Both the position numbers and the translations under genes were made by a program. Positions 6,612 to 13,255 of a stretch of DNA of 13,255 nt are shown piece by piece (position 1 is the first letter of the stretch; each line of letters starts with the position of its first letter). Origin of the DNA: Actinomycetes bacterium (GTDB lineage Bacteria > Actinomycetota > Actinomycetes > Mycobacteriales > Mycobacteriaceae). Where the stretch lies: assembly GCA_023415515.1 (NCBI GenBank), contig JAEZKH010000416.1, forward strand, positions 1-13,255, written 5' to 3'. Under the pieces are notes generated by a model. The model did no database searches. It saw only the letters and a list, made by a program, of their open reading frames with translations, and was not told the origin of the DNA.

Positions 6612-7502
6612 GTGACCCTCAACACCATCGCGCTCGAACTCGTGCCTCCCAACGTGGAGCGCGGGCAGGAGTATGCGGTGGAAGAGGCGCGCAAAGTGGC
6701 CCGGATCTCCGCGGAGTCCGGCCTGGCAGGCCGGATCAAGCACGTGATGATCCCCGGCATGATCCCCGAGGACGACGACCGGCCCGTGCCGATGCTGCCG
6801 AAGCTCGACGTCCTCGACTACTGGTCGCTCATCAGGCCCGAACTGCCGGGGCTGCGCGGGCTGTGCACACAGGTCACGCCGTTCATGGACGAAGCGGCGC
6901 TTGGTGCGCGGCTGAGGACCCTCGGCAACGCCGGTTTCGAAGGCATCGTGTTCGTCGGCGTGCCCCGCACGATGAACGACGGCGAAGGCTCGGGCGTCCC
7001 GCCGACCGATGCGCTGTCGATCTACACCGACACCGTCGCCAACCGCGGCGCGATCCTGATTCCGACCCGCGAGGGCGAACCCGGACGTTTCGAGTTCAAA
7101 TGCGATCAGGGCGCCAACTTCGGATTGACGCAGCTCCTGTACTCCGATGCCATCGTCGGATTCCTGTCCGACTTCGCCCGCAAGACTGACCACCGGCCCG
7201 AGATACTGCTGTCATTCGGGTTCGTGCCCAAGGTCGAGACGAGGGTCGGCCTCATCGACTGGCTGATTCAGGATCCGGGCAATGCCGCCGTCGCCAGGGA
7301 GCAGGAGTTCGTCCGCTCGTTGGCCGGCCGCGATCCCGCCGACAAGCGCCAACTGATGGTCGATCTCTACAAGCGGGTCATCGACGGGGTCGTCGACCTC
7401 GGCTTCCCGCTCAGCGTTCACTTCGAAGCCACATACGGGGTTTCCGGCGCGGCTTTCGAGACGTTCTCTGAGATGCTGGCGTACTGGTCGCCGGATCGCT
7501 GA
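6612..7502 (+). CDS. metF: Mycobacterial-type methylenetetrahydrofolate reductase (MetF-like)
   Basis: A protein of 296 residues that closely resembles, as I recall it, Rv2172c of M. tuberculosis, the founder of an atypical mycobacterial methylenetetrahydrofolate reductase family. It would reduce 5,10-methylene-THF to 5-methyl-THF for methionine synthesis. The N-terminus reads TLNTIALELVPPN, where Glu9 in LELVPP aligns with the catalytic Glu of the FEFFPP motif in classical MetF. Other landmarks are HVMIPGMIPEDDDRPVPM, GLCTQVTPFMDE, GFEGIVFVGVPRTMNDGEG, LLSFGFVPKVETR and FPLSVHFEATYGVSG. A TIM barrel is expected. GTG 6612 is chosen for its AGGAG 7 nt upstream. It follows the aminotransferase by 167 bp, probably with its own promoter, so it may not belong to the catabolic regulon. 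A role in handling one-carbon units from the neighbours is possible but unproven. Confidence 0.75.
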   Translation: MTLNTIALELVPPNVERGQEYAVEEARKVARISAESGLAGRIKHVMIPGMIPEDDDRPVPMLPKLDVLDYWSLIRPELPGLRGLCTQVTPFMDEAALGARLRTLGNAGFEGIVFVGVPRTMNDGEGSGVPPTDALSIYTDTVANRGAILIPTREGEPGRFEFKCDQGANFGLTQLLYSDAIVGFLSDFARKTDHRPEILLSFGFVPKVETRVGLIDWLIQDPGNAAVAREQEFVRSLAGRDPADKRQLMVDLYKRVIDGVVDLGFPLSVHFEATYGVSGAAFETFSEMLAYWSPDR

Positions 7503-7644
7503 AGCGCGCGAATCCCGCCCTACATCAATACAATTCCAAGGCCGAGCGGACTAGCGGCCGGCAGCAGTGTGGGTGGCAGCGTTCCTGCCGTGCAGGAGGT
7601 AGGTCAGCCAGCGGAGATCGATGAGCATGTGGATCGCCCTTTCT

Positions 7645-8058
7645 TTAGGCGGTCTTGGTCAGGAGGGGAAGCAGGCGGCGACGTTCGCCCATGCTTGTGG
7701 CGAATTCATGGAGCGCTTCTGCGACCGAACCCACGGTGGGGAACGTCTCGCCTTCGCCGAACAGCCGCAATGTGCGGACGACGGGTTGGCTGGCCGCCAC
7801 TGCCCATTCGACACCGGCGAGATCGCAGTTCTCGTCGATGCCGTGCAGCAGTGAGATGCACTCCGGTGCAAAGGAATTCACGCCGGTGAGGTCTAACACG
7901 AAGGGCTTTTCCGTCAGGACGAAGCGCCGTGCGTAGGCGCCGACACGATCGAGATTCGACTCGTCGATGTCACCGGTCACCGTCACCACGGTCGCCAGCT
8001 GACGACACAGCGCGCGCAGCTGCGCGCCGTTGCAATCGACTGCTTGGTTTCCGTACAT
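7645..8058 (-). CDS. STAS-domain protein (anti-sigma factor antagonist-like)
   Basis: A protein of 137 residues made of one STAS domain: TVVTVTGDIDESNLDRV (23-39), then KPFVLDLTGVNSFAPECISLL (51-71), then VEWAVAASQPVVRTLRLFGEG. STAS anti-anti-sigma factors bind anti-sigma kinases to free a stress sigma factor and are switched off by serine phosphorylation. Aligned by eye with SpoIIAA (DSSGL), the segment reads APECI, so the phosphorylated Ser corresponds to Glu66 and the preceding Asp to Ala64. The protein is therefore either insensitive to kinase control or a non-sigma STAS adaptor. No anti-sigma kinase is encoded nearby. ATG 8058 lies inside an inverted repeat and has no clear Shine-Dalgarno beyond AAGG directly next to it. 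It is 78 bp downstream of polD2 on the same strand. Confidence 0.75.
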   Translation of the reverse strand: MYGNQAVDCNGAQLRALCRQLATVVTVTGDIDESNLDRVGAYARRFVLTEKPFVLDLTGVNSFAPECISLLHGIDENCDLAGVEWAVAASQPVVRTLRLFGEGETFPTVGSVAEALHEFATSMGERRRLLPLLTKTA

Positions 8059-8090
8059 GCCTTAGAAGTTATGCGGCCGATCTAAGGCAT
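8057..8090 (-). repeat. Perfect inverted repeat covering the STAS gene start
   Basis: ATGCCTTAGA (8057-8066) and TCTAAGGCAT (8081-8090) are perfect 10-bp arms around 14 bp. In the minus-strand transcript the hairpin would include the AAGG and the first two bases of the start codon, and its 5' arm contains a minimal frame ATG-CCT-TAG. It could be a protein operator or an RNA hairpin that limits translation. There is no U-run, so it is unlikely to be an intrinsic terminator of polD2. Confidence 0.6.
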
Positions 8091-8136
8091 TGGGGAGCGT
8101 CCAGTAATACTTTGCTAAGAACCGGTTTTCGTGGTG

Positions 8137-9390
8137 TCAACCCGACGGCCTGCGGAATTGCGCGCCGGAGTAGTTCTCCCAGGGGCTGTAGTCCGCGAGC
8201 AGCGCTTCCTGTGGTGGACGCTGGTCTTCCGGCACGTGTTGAAGGTTGATCCGCACGCGGTACCAGACCGAGCTCGGGCCACGCATACCGTCGAGTAACA
8301 CGTCTGCGGGCTTAAGATTCTTAGCCACTTCCTCATATTTCTCACGCCAGACGCCCAGCGCGGCGAGCGCCTCGTCCTTGGTCTTGGTGCGGGCGATCTC
8401 GATGAGCGGCATCGACGATTGCCTGCGTCCCGTGCCTTTCTTCGCGCCTTTCGGCGCGCGCTCGGCAGGCCCGAGCCGGTCGGCGAGGTCGAGCAACTGA
8501 TCCAGGCTGCCGCTGGCGTCGTCCATGCCCTCCCACGGATCGCCGCGCTCGGCGAACCGCTGCGGCACCGTCGCGATGGTGAAGTCCTCCGCGCGGCAGC
8601 CGGCCACCTCGTCCCACGACAAGGGCGTCGACACGCGGGCGTCGGGGGTGGCCCGCACCGAATACGCCGATGCGACGGTGCGGTCGAATGCGTTCTGGTT
8701 GAAGTCGACGAACACGCCTTCGCGTTCCTCTTTCCACCATCGGGCGGTGGCGAGATCCGGCGCGCGTCGCTCGACCTCGCGTGCCACCGCCTGGGCGGCG
8801 AGTCGCACGAACTTGAACGGCCACCGCCGGTCGATGCGCGCATAGATGTGGAAGCCGCGCGATCCCGACGTCTTCGGCCATGCCGTCAGTCCGTGGTCGG
8901 TGAGCACGTCGCGCGCGACGAGCGCGACATGGATGATCTGACGCCAGTCCACCCCGGGCATCGGATCGAGGTCGACGCGCAACTCGTCGGGGTGGGCGAG
9001 GTCGTCGGCGCGCACCGGATGCGGGTTGAGGTCGACACAGCCCAGGTTGACCGCCCAGGCCAGGCCGGCGGCGTCGTGCAGGACCGCCTCTTTCGCCGAC
9101 GTGCCCGACGCGTACCTCAGCTCGGCGACGTCGACGTAGTCGGGCCGGTTCTGCGGCGCGCGTTTCTGGAAGACGGCCTCCTCGGTGATGCCCTTGACGA
9201 ACCGCTTCAGGATCATCGGTCGGTCAGCCACCCCGCGCAACGCTCCCGGCGCGACGGCCAGGTAGTAGTCGACGAGGTCGCGCTTGGTGACGTCGATGTC
9301 GGGGAAGACGATCTTGTCCGGATGGGTGATCGAAACCGGCTCTCCGTCGACCTCGAGCTGCACAGCCTTCGAGGACGAGGATGCTGCCAT
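8137..9390 (-). CDS. polD2: PolD2-like RNA/DNA polymerase (stand-alone LigD polymerase domain)
   Basis: A protein of 417 residues matching the polymerase (AEP primase-like) domain of bacterial ligase D, without ligase or nuclease domains. Such enzymes add ribo- or deoxyribonucleotides at DNA ends and gaps. The catalytic metal motif LRVDLDPMPG gives Asp140 and Asp142; SGSRGFHIY (175-183) supplies the nucleotide-site Ser and His; the third Asp is Asp229 in GVFVDFNQNAFDRT. The family N-terminus ITHPDKIVFPDI and the C-terminal MPLIEIARTKTKDEA and GPSSVWYRVRINLQHVP are also present. M. tuberculosis Rv0269c and M. smegmatis PolD2 sit next to fadD2 as here, which distinguishes it from PolD1/Rv3730c. 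ATG 9390 (MAASSSSK) is chosen because the longer upstream frame runs into the divergent fadD2 gene. The spacer to fadD2 is 66 bp. Confidence 0.88.
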   Translation of the reverse strand: MAASSSSKAVQLEVDGEPVSITHPDKIVFPDIDVTKRDLVDYYLAVAPGALRGVADRPMILKRFVKGITEEAVFQKRAPQNRPDYVDVAELRYASGTSAKEAVLHDAAGLAWAVNLGCVDLNPHPVRADDLAHPDELRVDLDPMPGVDWRQIIHVALVARDVLTDHGLTAWPKTSGSRGFHIYARIDRRWPFKFVRLAAQAVAREVERRAPDLATARWWKEEREGVFVDFNQNAFDRTVASAYSVRATPDARVSTPLSWDEVAGCRAEDFTIATVPQRFAERGDPWEGMDDASGSLDQLLDLADRLGPAERAPKGAKKGTGRRQSSMPLIEIARTKTKDEALAALGVWREKYEEVAKNLKPADVLLDGMRGPSSVWYRVRINLQHVPEDQRPPQEALLADYSPWENYSGAQFRRPSG

Positions 9391-9456
9391 ACGGCCATGG
9401 TAGTTAAGCAGCACTTTTCGCATCGCGCTGAGACCGCCGTCACATAAGGTGGTGCC

Positions 9457-11163
9457 ATGCCGAAGCTCACCGACCTCCCTTTGCAGGCAGCGGCCAAAGT
9501 CCAGCAGTCCATCGGTAAGTACGCCGAACGCGGCGTAGCCGAGTTGCACTACGCCCGCAAGATGTTCGAGGCGGGCGCATTGCGGTTGGAGCCGCCGCAG
9601 GACATCGCCGCGTTCTTCGCCGACATCCGGCGCTGGGGCGAGTTCGGCATGATCCCGGCGCTGAACGCGCGCCGCACCCCCCACCGCACGGCCGTCGTCG
9701 ACGACGACGGGGAGATCACCTTCAAAGAGCTCGACGACGCAGCGCACGCGGTCGCCAACGGACTGCTCGACATGGGGGTCAAGGGCGGCGACGGCGTGGC
9801 GATCCTCGCCCGAAACCACCGCTGGTTCCTGATCGCCGTATACGGCGCCGCGCGCACCGGTGCCCGCATCATCCTGCTCAACAGCGAGTTCTCCGGCCCG
9901 CAGATCAAAGAGGTGTCCGAGCGCGAGGGCGCCAAGGTCATCATCTACGACGACGAATACACCGCGGCCGTCTCACAGGCCGACCCGCCGCACGGCAAGC
10001 TGCGCGCGCTCGGCACCAACCCCGACAAGGACGAGCCGTCCGGCAGCACCGACGAGACGCTGGCCGACCTGATCAAGCGCAGCAGTGACAAACCCGCGCC
10101 CAAGACGACGAAGCATTCGTCGATCATCATCCTGACCAGCGGCACGACCGGCACACCGAAAGGCGCCAACCGCAGCACGCCGCCGACGTTGGCGCCGATC
10201 GGCGGCATCCTGTCCCATGTTCCGTTCAAGGCGCGCGAGGTCACATCGCTGCCCGCGCCGATGTTCCACGCCCTTGGCTTCCTGCACGCCACGATCGCGA
10301 TGATGCTCGGCTCGACCCTGGTGCTGCGCCGCCGCTTCAAGCCGCCGACCGTGCTCGCCGACATCGAGAAGAACAAGGCCACCGCGATGGTCGTCGTGCC
10401 CGTGATGCTGTCCCGGATCCTCGACGAACTGGAGAAAACCGACACGAAGCCGGACCTGTCGTCGTTACGGATCGTGTTCGTGTCGGGCTCCCAGCTCGGC
10501 GCCGAGCTGGCTCAACGCGCGCTGAAGGATCTCGGTCCGGTGATCTACAACATGTACGGATCGACCGAGATCGCGTTCGCCACGATCGCACGGCCCGAGG
10601 ACCTGTCGATCAACCCGGCCACGGTCGGGCCGGTCGTCAAGGGCGTGAAGGTCAAGATCCTCGACGACAACGGGAACGACCTGCCTCAGGGCGAGGTCGG
10701 CCGGATCTTCGTCGGCAACACCTTCCCGTTCGAGGGCTACACGGGCGGCGGACACAAGCAGATCATCGACGGCCTGATGTCCTCGGGTGACGTCGGCTAC
10801 TTCGACGAGCACAATCTGCTCTACGTCAGCGGCCGCGACGACGAGATGATCGTGTCCGGCGGTGAGAACGTCTTCCCCGCCGAGGTCGAGGACCTCATCA
10901 GCGGCCACCCCGAGGTGGTCGAAGCCACTGCGCTCGGCGTCGAGGACAAGGAGTGGGGGCATCGGCTGCGCGCGTTCGTGGTCAAGACCGACGGCGCCAG
11001 CGTCGACGAGGACGCCATCAAGGCCTACGTACGCGACAACCTGGCCCGCTACAAGGTGCCGAGGGAGGTCGTGTTCCTCGACGAGTTGCCGCGCAACCCG
11101 ACCGGCAAGATCCTCAAACGCGAACTCCGCGACATGGAGATCGACGACCAGAAGACGGAGTAG
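9457..11163 (+). CDS. fadD2: Long-chain fatty acyl-CoA synthetase FadD2
   Basis: An ANL-superfamily adenylating enzyme of 568 residues that activates a fatty acid to acyl-AMP and then acyl-CoA. Visible motifs are the P-loop LTSGTTGTPKGA (226-237), the adenine motif YGSTE (367-371), the hinge SSGDVGYFD with the following SGRDDEMIVSGGENVFPAEV, and NPTGKILKRE with catalytic Lys551. The N-terminal LPLQAAAKVQQSIGKYAERG and its position beside the PolD2 gene match mycobacterial FadD2 (Rv0270), which is about 560 residues long. Start ATG 9457 has AAGGTGG 4 nt upstream. The gene is divergent from polD2 across 66 bp and ends 3 bp from the stop of a convergent secreted-protein gene. The fadE6 neighbour known downstream in M. 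tuberculosis is absent here. Confidence 0.92.
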   Translation: MPKLTDLPLQAAAKVQQSIGKYAERGVAELHYARKMFEAGALRLEPPQDIAAFFADIRRWGEFGMIPALNARRTPHRTAVVDDDGEITFKELDDAAHAVANGLLDMGVKGGDGVAILARNHRWFLIAVYGAARTGARIILLNSEFSGPQIKEVSEREGAKVIIYDDEYTAAVSQADPPHGKLRALGTNPDKDEPSGSTDETLADLIKRSSDKPAPKTTKHSSIIILTSGTTGTPKGANRSTPPTLAPIGGILSHVPFKAREVTSLPAPMFHALGFLHATIAMMLGSTLVLRRRFKPPTVLADIEKNKATAMVVVPVMLSRILDELEKTDTKPDLSSLRIVFVSGSQLGAELAQRALKDLGPVIYNMYGSTEIAFATIARPEDLSINPATVGPVVKGVKVKILDDNGNDLPQGEVGRIFVGNTFPFEGYTGGGHKQIIDGLMSSGDVGYFDEHNLLYVSGRDDEMIVSGGENVFPAEVEDLISGHPEVVEATALGVEDKEWGHRLRAFVVKTDGASVDEDAIKAYVRDNLARYKVPREVVFLDELPRNPTGKILKRELRDMEIDDQKTE

Positions 11164-11166
11164 GCC

Positions 11167-11628
11167 CTACGGCGGGGGCTGCTGCTGATCCTGCTGCGGC
11201 GGGGTGGCCGCGCCCTGGATCTGCTGTGCGGCGTCGAGTCCTTGCTGCGCCGCGTCGATCGGCACGTTGTCCTTGGCGGTGCAGAAGCCGGCGTGCACAG
11301 GCCCGGAGGGCACCCCCGATGCGGCCATCTCGGACGGGATGCCGCCGGGCGGAATGTAGATCGGGAAACCGTTCATCCGCATGCACACCCCACCGGGTGC
11401 ACCCGAGGTGGGATAGGGACTGACCGGCGGCGCCTGGCCGAGGGCCTGGCCCGCCTGGTCGGTCGCTGAACCGACGATGCCGACCGGATCCGGCTGTTGC
11501 TGTTGACACTGTTGGTCATCGGGGGCGCAGGCGGGCGGCTGCGCGGCTGCACAGGGCGCGTACGCGAGGGCGCCTGCAATCGCGGCGCCCATCAGCAAAG
11601 GCGCGAACGTCTGTGTGTGGCGTGGCAT
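11167..11628 (-). CDS. Secreted Gln/Pro-rich protein of unknown function
   Basis: A protein of 153 residues that I do not recognise beyond resemblance to small mycobacterial secreted proteins. Residues 1-29 are a Sec signal peptide ending CAAA, with cleavage likely before Gln30. The mature part starts with a Gln-rich stretch, DDQQCQQQQPDP (37-48). Its centre reads GGVCMRMNGFPIYIPPGGIP, and it ends in a Gln/Pro tail, PPQQDQQQPPP. Cysteines at 34, 41, 82 and 116 in the mature protein could form two disulfides, consistent with export. The 3' end lies 3 bp from fadD2 on the opposite strand. ATG 11628 is the only start that keeps the whole signal peptide. The 89-bp gap to the membrane protein gene upstream contains a 13-bp palindrome and probably its own promoter. 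Confidence 0.75.
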   Translation of the reverse strand: MPRHTQTFAPLLMGAAIAGALAYAPCAAAQPPACAPDDQQCQQQQPDPVGIVGSATDQAGQALGQAPPVSPYPTSGAPGGVCMRMNGFPIYIPPGGIPSEMAASGVPSGPVHAGFCTAKDNVPIDAAQQGLDAAQQIQGAATPPQQDQQQPPP

Positions 11629-11684
11629 GCGCTAGAGACTGGCAGTCCCACAAGATCAGCACAGGCGATTTTGCGTACTACTAT

Positions 11685-11697
11685 GCAAGGTCCTTGC
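11685..11697. repeat. 13-bp palindrome upstream of the secreted-protein gene
   Basis: GCAAGGTCCTTGC is a perfect 6-bp-arm palindrome around one base. Read on the minus strand it lies between a TTGCGA and a TAGTAG roughly in -35 and -10 positions (16-bp spacing), so it may be an operator in the promoter of the gene at 11167-11628. The longer string CTATGCAAGGTCC (11681-11693) also occurs in operator 1 (1653-1665). Confidence 0.4.
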
Positions 11698-11717
11698 TTT
11701 CGCAACGACTGCCCGCC

Positions 11718-12041
11718 TCATTGCTCAGCAAAATTTGCCGCTGACCAGGGAATCGACAGGCAGACCAGCATCAGCGTCAGCAGAAACCACCCGGCGCCCT
11801 GCCACACCGGCCAGGTACCGTCGCCACGCCATACCCGATACGCCCGCACCAGAGCGCCGACACCGCCGATGAAGAGGATCGCGGGGACGAGGGAGGCCAG
11901 CACGACAGATCCCTTGTCGACGACGGCGAACACGACGAACGCGATGGCTGCCACCACGATGACCCCGACGCCGTACTGCACCGCTTGACGCAGCGCAACC
12001 GGGTCGCGCCAACGCTTCTCCACGTCTCGTGCGTTGCTCAT
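11718..12041 (-). CDS. Small membrane protein with three predicted transmembrane helices
   Basis: A protein of 107 residues that I cannot assign to a named family with certainty. A charged N-terminus (MSNARDVEKRWRDP) is followed by hydrophobic segments at about 21-42 (VGVIVVAAIAFVVFAVV), 47-64 (VLASLVPAILFIGGVGALV) and 80-101 (QGAGWFLLTLMLVCLSIPW). RAYRVWRGDGTWPVWQ forms a basic loop before the last segment. Small proteins of this layout are common in mycobacterial genomes. The gene lies 33 bp downstream of the four-cysteine secreted protein on the same strand and probably shares its transcript. No strong Shine-Dalgarno precedes ATG 12041. Confidence 0.75.
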   Translation of the reverse strand: MSNARDVEKRWRDPVALRQAVQYGVGVIVVAAIAFVVFAVVDKGSVVLASLVPAILFIGGVGALVRAYRVWRGDGTWPVWQGAGWFLLTLMLVCLSIPWSAANFAEQ

Positions 12042-12074
12042 GGGATGCGGGTTCCCGAAACGCGCCGACGATAA

Positions 12075-12353
12075 CTAGAAGGGCGGGTTGACATACCAGG
12101 CCAGGCACCCCGGGTGGTCCCGGCACGCGATGATGGCCCCGGCGTCGGGTGCGGCGCCGCGAACCCTCGGCCCACGGGGCGGAAGATTGCAGTTGACCAC
12201 GTAAGGGTTCCAGGGGATCACGCCGTTCACGCACGGTTGCGCCGAAGCGCGCGGCGCCGTCTGGGACACCAGTGCGGGAGTCGCGACGAGGAAGGCGGCC
12301 GCCGCCGCGGCCGCGGTCAGCAGGTGAACTATCGGATGTCGGATGCTTTTCAT
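12075..12353 (-). CDS. Small secreted four-cysteine protein of unknown function
   Basis: A protein of 92 residues with a signal peptide: basic MKSIRHP, a hydrophobic run (HLLTAAAAAAAFLVATPALV), and a cleavage site after ASA at about residue 38. The mature part of about 54 residues has four cysteines (QPCVNG, VVNCNL, IACRDH, PGCLAW) and several Trp/Tyr/Pro residues, as expected of a disulfide-stabilised exported peptide. I chose ATG 12353 because a signal peptide follows at once and GGTGGTG lies about 6 nt upstream; the longer frame to 12467 would overlap the MPT64-like gene. It lies 52 bp downstream of that gene on the same strand. Function is unknown. Confidence 0.7.
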   Translation of the reverse strand: MKSIRHPIVHLLTAAAAAAAFLVATPALVSQTAPRASAQPCVNGVIPWNPYVVNCNLPPRGPRVRGAAPDAGAIIACRDHPGCLAWYVNPPF

Positions 12354-12405
12354 CTCGTCACCACCAACATCTCCGAAAAGCAGACTATTTCGAGGATAGC
12401 CCCGA

Positions 12406-13089
12406 TCACACCGCCAATGGCGGAATGGCGTCGCGCGGCACGTAGACGGTGTGCGCACCCGCGGCACCGGCCATCAACTCGCCGCGGTCGAAGAAGAACA
12501 CCAGATCCTTCTGTGTGATTGCGAAGTTTCGGTAGTGCGAGGGGTCGAGGCCGGCATCGTCGGACACCGGCGTCGGTATCCCCGTCTCGGCCTCGAGCGT
12601 CTTCTGGACGACGCCGAAGATCGCACCCATCGGGTTCACCCCCGGTGCGAACAGGTCACCGAAGGTGATGGCGCGGGCGCCGGGGACGTCGTAGTTGAAG
12701 GTCCGGTACCACGTGCTCGGATGCGCGCCGCCGAGATTCTCGTACACCTCGAACGACACCGACCTCGTGGTGTCCGAAGCCCACAACATGCTCTGCATCT
12801 CCAACGCGTAGGGCACGTTGGCGAAATTGGGGGTCTTGGTCTCGTTGAGGAAACCGGTGCGGGTCTGGCTGACGAAGCCGTCGACCGCACCCTGGTCGGG
12901 AAAGTCGACCGGGAACGACATCGCCAGCGTGTAGTCCGGCTTCTCCTGCCGCAGCCGGCACAACCCGTCCTGCTCGACCGCGCCACCGAAGTCCGAGCAG
13001 ACATTCGCCGCGTGCGCAGTCGCAGGAATCGCGGTGGCGCCCATCGACAATCCCGCGACCAGAATCGCCGCCGACACAGTACGCATCAT
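12406..13089 (-). CDS. Secreted MPT64/MPB64-family protein (DUF3298-type fold)
   Basis: A protein of 227 residues, against 228 for M. tuberculosis MPT64 (Rv1980c), an immunogenic secreted antigen. Residues 1-27 are a signal peptide ending TAHA. The mature protein has the two N-terminal cysteines of the family (Cys31 and Cys44). Signature stretches are PVDFPDQGAVDGFVSQTR, FEVYENLGGAHPSTWYRTFN, AGLDPSHYRNFAIT, DLVFFFDRGEL and a C-terminal VYVPRDAI, each with a close counterpart in MPT64. It is a paralogue or distant orthologue rather than a near-identical copy. The family's role is unclear. ATG 13089 and ATG 13086 are tandem and equally possible. It starts 29 bp after the stop of the upstream partial gene, so co-transcription is possible. 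Confidence 0.88.
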   Translation of the reverse strand: MMRTVSAAILVAGLSMGATAIPATAHAANVCSDFGGAVEQDGLCRLRQEKPDYTLAMSFPVDFPDQGAVDGFVSQTRTGFLNETKTPNFANVPYALEMQSMLWASDTTRSVSFEVYENLGGAHPSTWYRTFNYDVPGARAITFGDLFAPGVNPMGAIFGVVQKTLEAETGIPTPVSDDAGLDPSHYRNFAITQKDLVFFFDRGELMAGAAGAHTVYVPRDAIPPLAV

Positions 13090-13118
13090 GCTCGGAGCGT
13101 AGCTGTGCCGATGGAGGA

Positions 13119-13255
13119 TCAGTACTCGATCGCTTCGATCAAGTCCGACGGCTCGTCCATCAGCGCCCAGAACCGATCGCGGATCTGCACCGTCAGTGGG
13201 CCCGGCTCGCCGTTGCCCACAGGCTCGCCGTCGAGTGAATTGATCGGTGTGACAC
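13119..13255 (-). CDS. Probable class IV aminotransferase, C-terminal fragment; rest outside window
   Basis: Minus-strand frame open from the window edge to TGA at 13119-13121, giving 44 residues. It reads VTPINSLDGEPVGNGEPGP followed by LTVQIRDRFWALMDEPSD and a short acidic end. The pattern of a TP-I segment, then DG-PVGNG-PGPLT, then an amphipathic helix resembles the C-terminus of fold-type IV PLP enzymes such as branched-chain or D-amino acid aminotransferases and aminodeoxychorismate lyase. The fragment is too short to choose among these. It lies 29 bp upstream of the MPT64-like gene on the same strand. Confidence 0.55.
   Translation of the reverse strand, partial: VTPINSLDGEPVGNGEPGPLTVQIRDRFWALMDEPSDLIEAIEY

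Noticed and set aside
7540..7559. Possible terminator hairpin GGCCG...CGGCC after the metF-like gene
   Set aside because: The arms are only 5 bp with a 10-nt loop and no U-run follows; such GC pairs are expected by chance here.
7621..7854. Plus-strand 77-codon frame opposite the STAS gene
   Set aside because: It is a shadow frame; the minus strand encodes a recognisable STAS domain.
9391..9819. N-terminal extension of PolD2 into the fadD2 gene
   Set aside because: The extension is antisense to the N-terminal coding region of fadD2; family similarity begins with MAASSSSK at 9390.
12354..12467. Longer start for the four-cysteine secreted protein
   Set aside because: The extra residues overlap the MPT64-like gene and would place the signal peptide internally.

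Overview
The window looks like chromosomal DNA of a fast-growing Mycobacterium/Mycolicibacterium-type actinobacterium. It is GC-rich throughout and carries several mycobacterial signatures: a divergent PolD2 (LigD-polymerase-like)/FadD2 pair like Rv0269c-Rv0270 of M. tuberculosis, a secreted MPT64-family protein, a mycobacterial-type methylenetetrahydrofolate reductase, and small secreted or membrane proteins. I see no insertion sequence, phage gene, CRISPR array, tRNA or rRNA.

Positions 1-6444 form a regulated catabolic block. It contains the C-terminal part of a histidine ammonia-lyase-like enzyme, a GntR/FadR-family regulator close behind it, a PuuP/PlaP-like APC amine or amino-acid permease, a 675-residue protein related to the large subunit of N,N-dimethylformamidase (minus strand, convergent with the permease and overlapping it by 97 bp), and a class III PLP aminotransferase divergent from the formamidase-like gene. 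Three 19-bp inverted repeats of one type, TGGACCT-N5-AGGTCCA or a variant, sit at the promoters of exactly these genes: one before the permease and two in the formamidase/aminotransferase intergenic region. The simplest reading is one small regulon run by the GntR protein: import of a nitrogen compound, hydrolysis of an amide or formamide bond, transamination, and an ammonia-lyase step. The substrate is not known.

Positions 6612-7502 encode an atypical short MetF-like protein with its own ribosome-binding site. It may be housekeeping, or it may link to one-carbon units released by the neighbouring pathway.

Positions 7645-9390 (minus strand) hold polD2 and, downstream, a STAS-domain protein whose usual phosphorylated serine appears to be replaced by glutamate and whose start codon lies in a perfect 10-bp inverted repeat. 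fadD2 (9457-11163) is divergent from polD2.

Positions 11167-13255 are a minus-strand run. In transcription order it holds the end of a probable class IV aminotransferase, an MPT64-family secreted protein, a four-cysteine small secreted protein, a three-helix membrane protein and a Gln/Pro-rich secreted protein.
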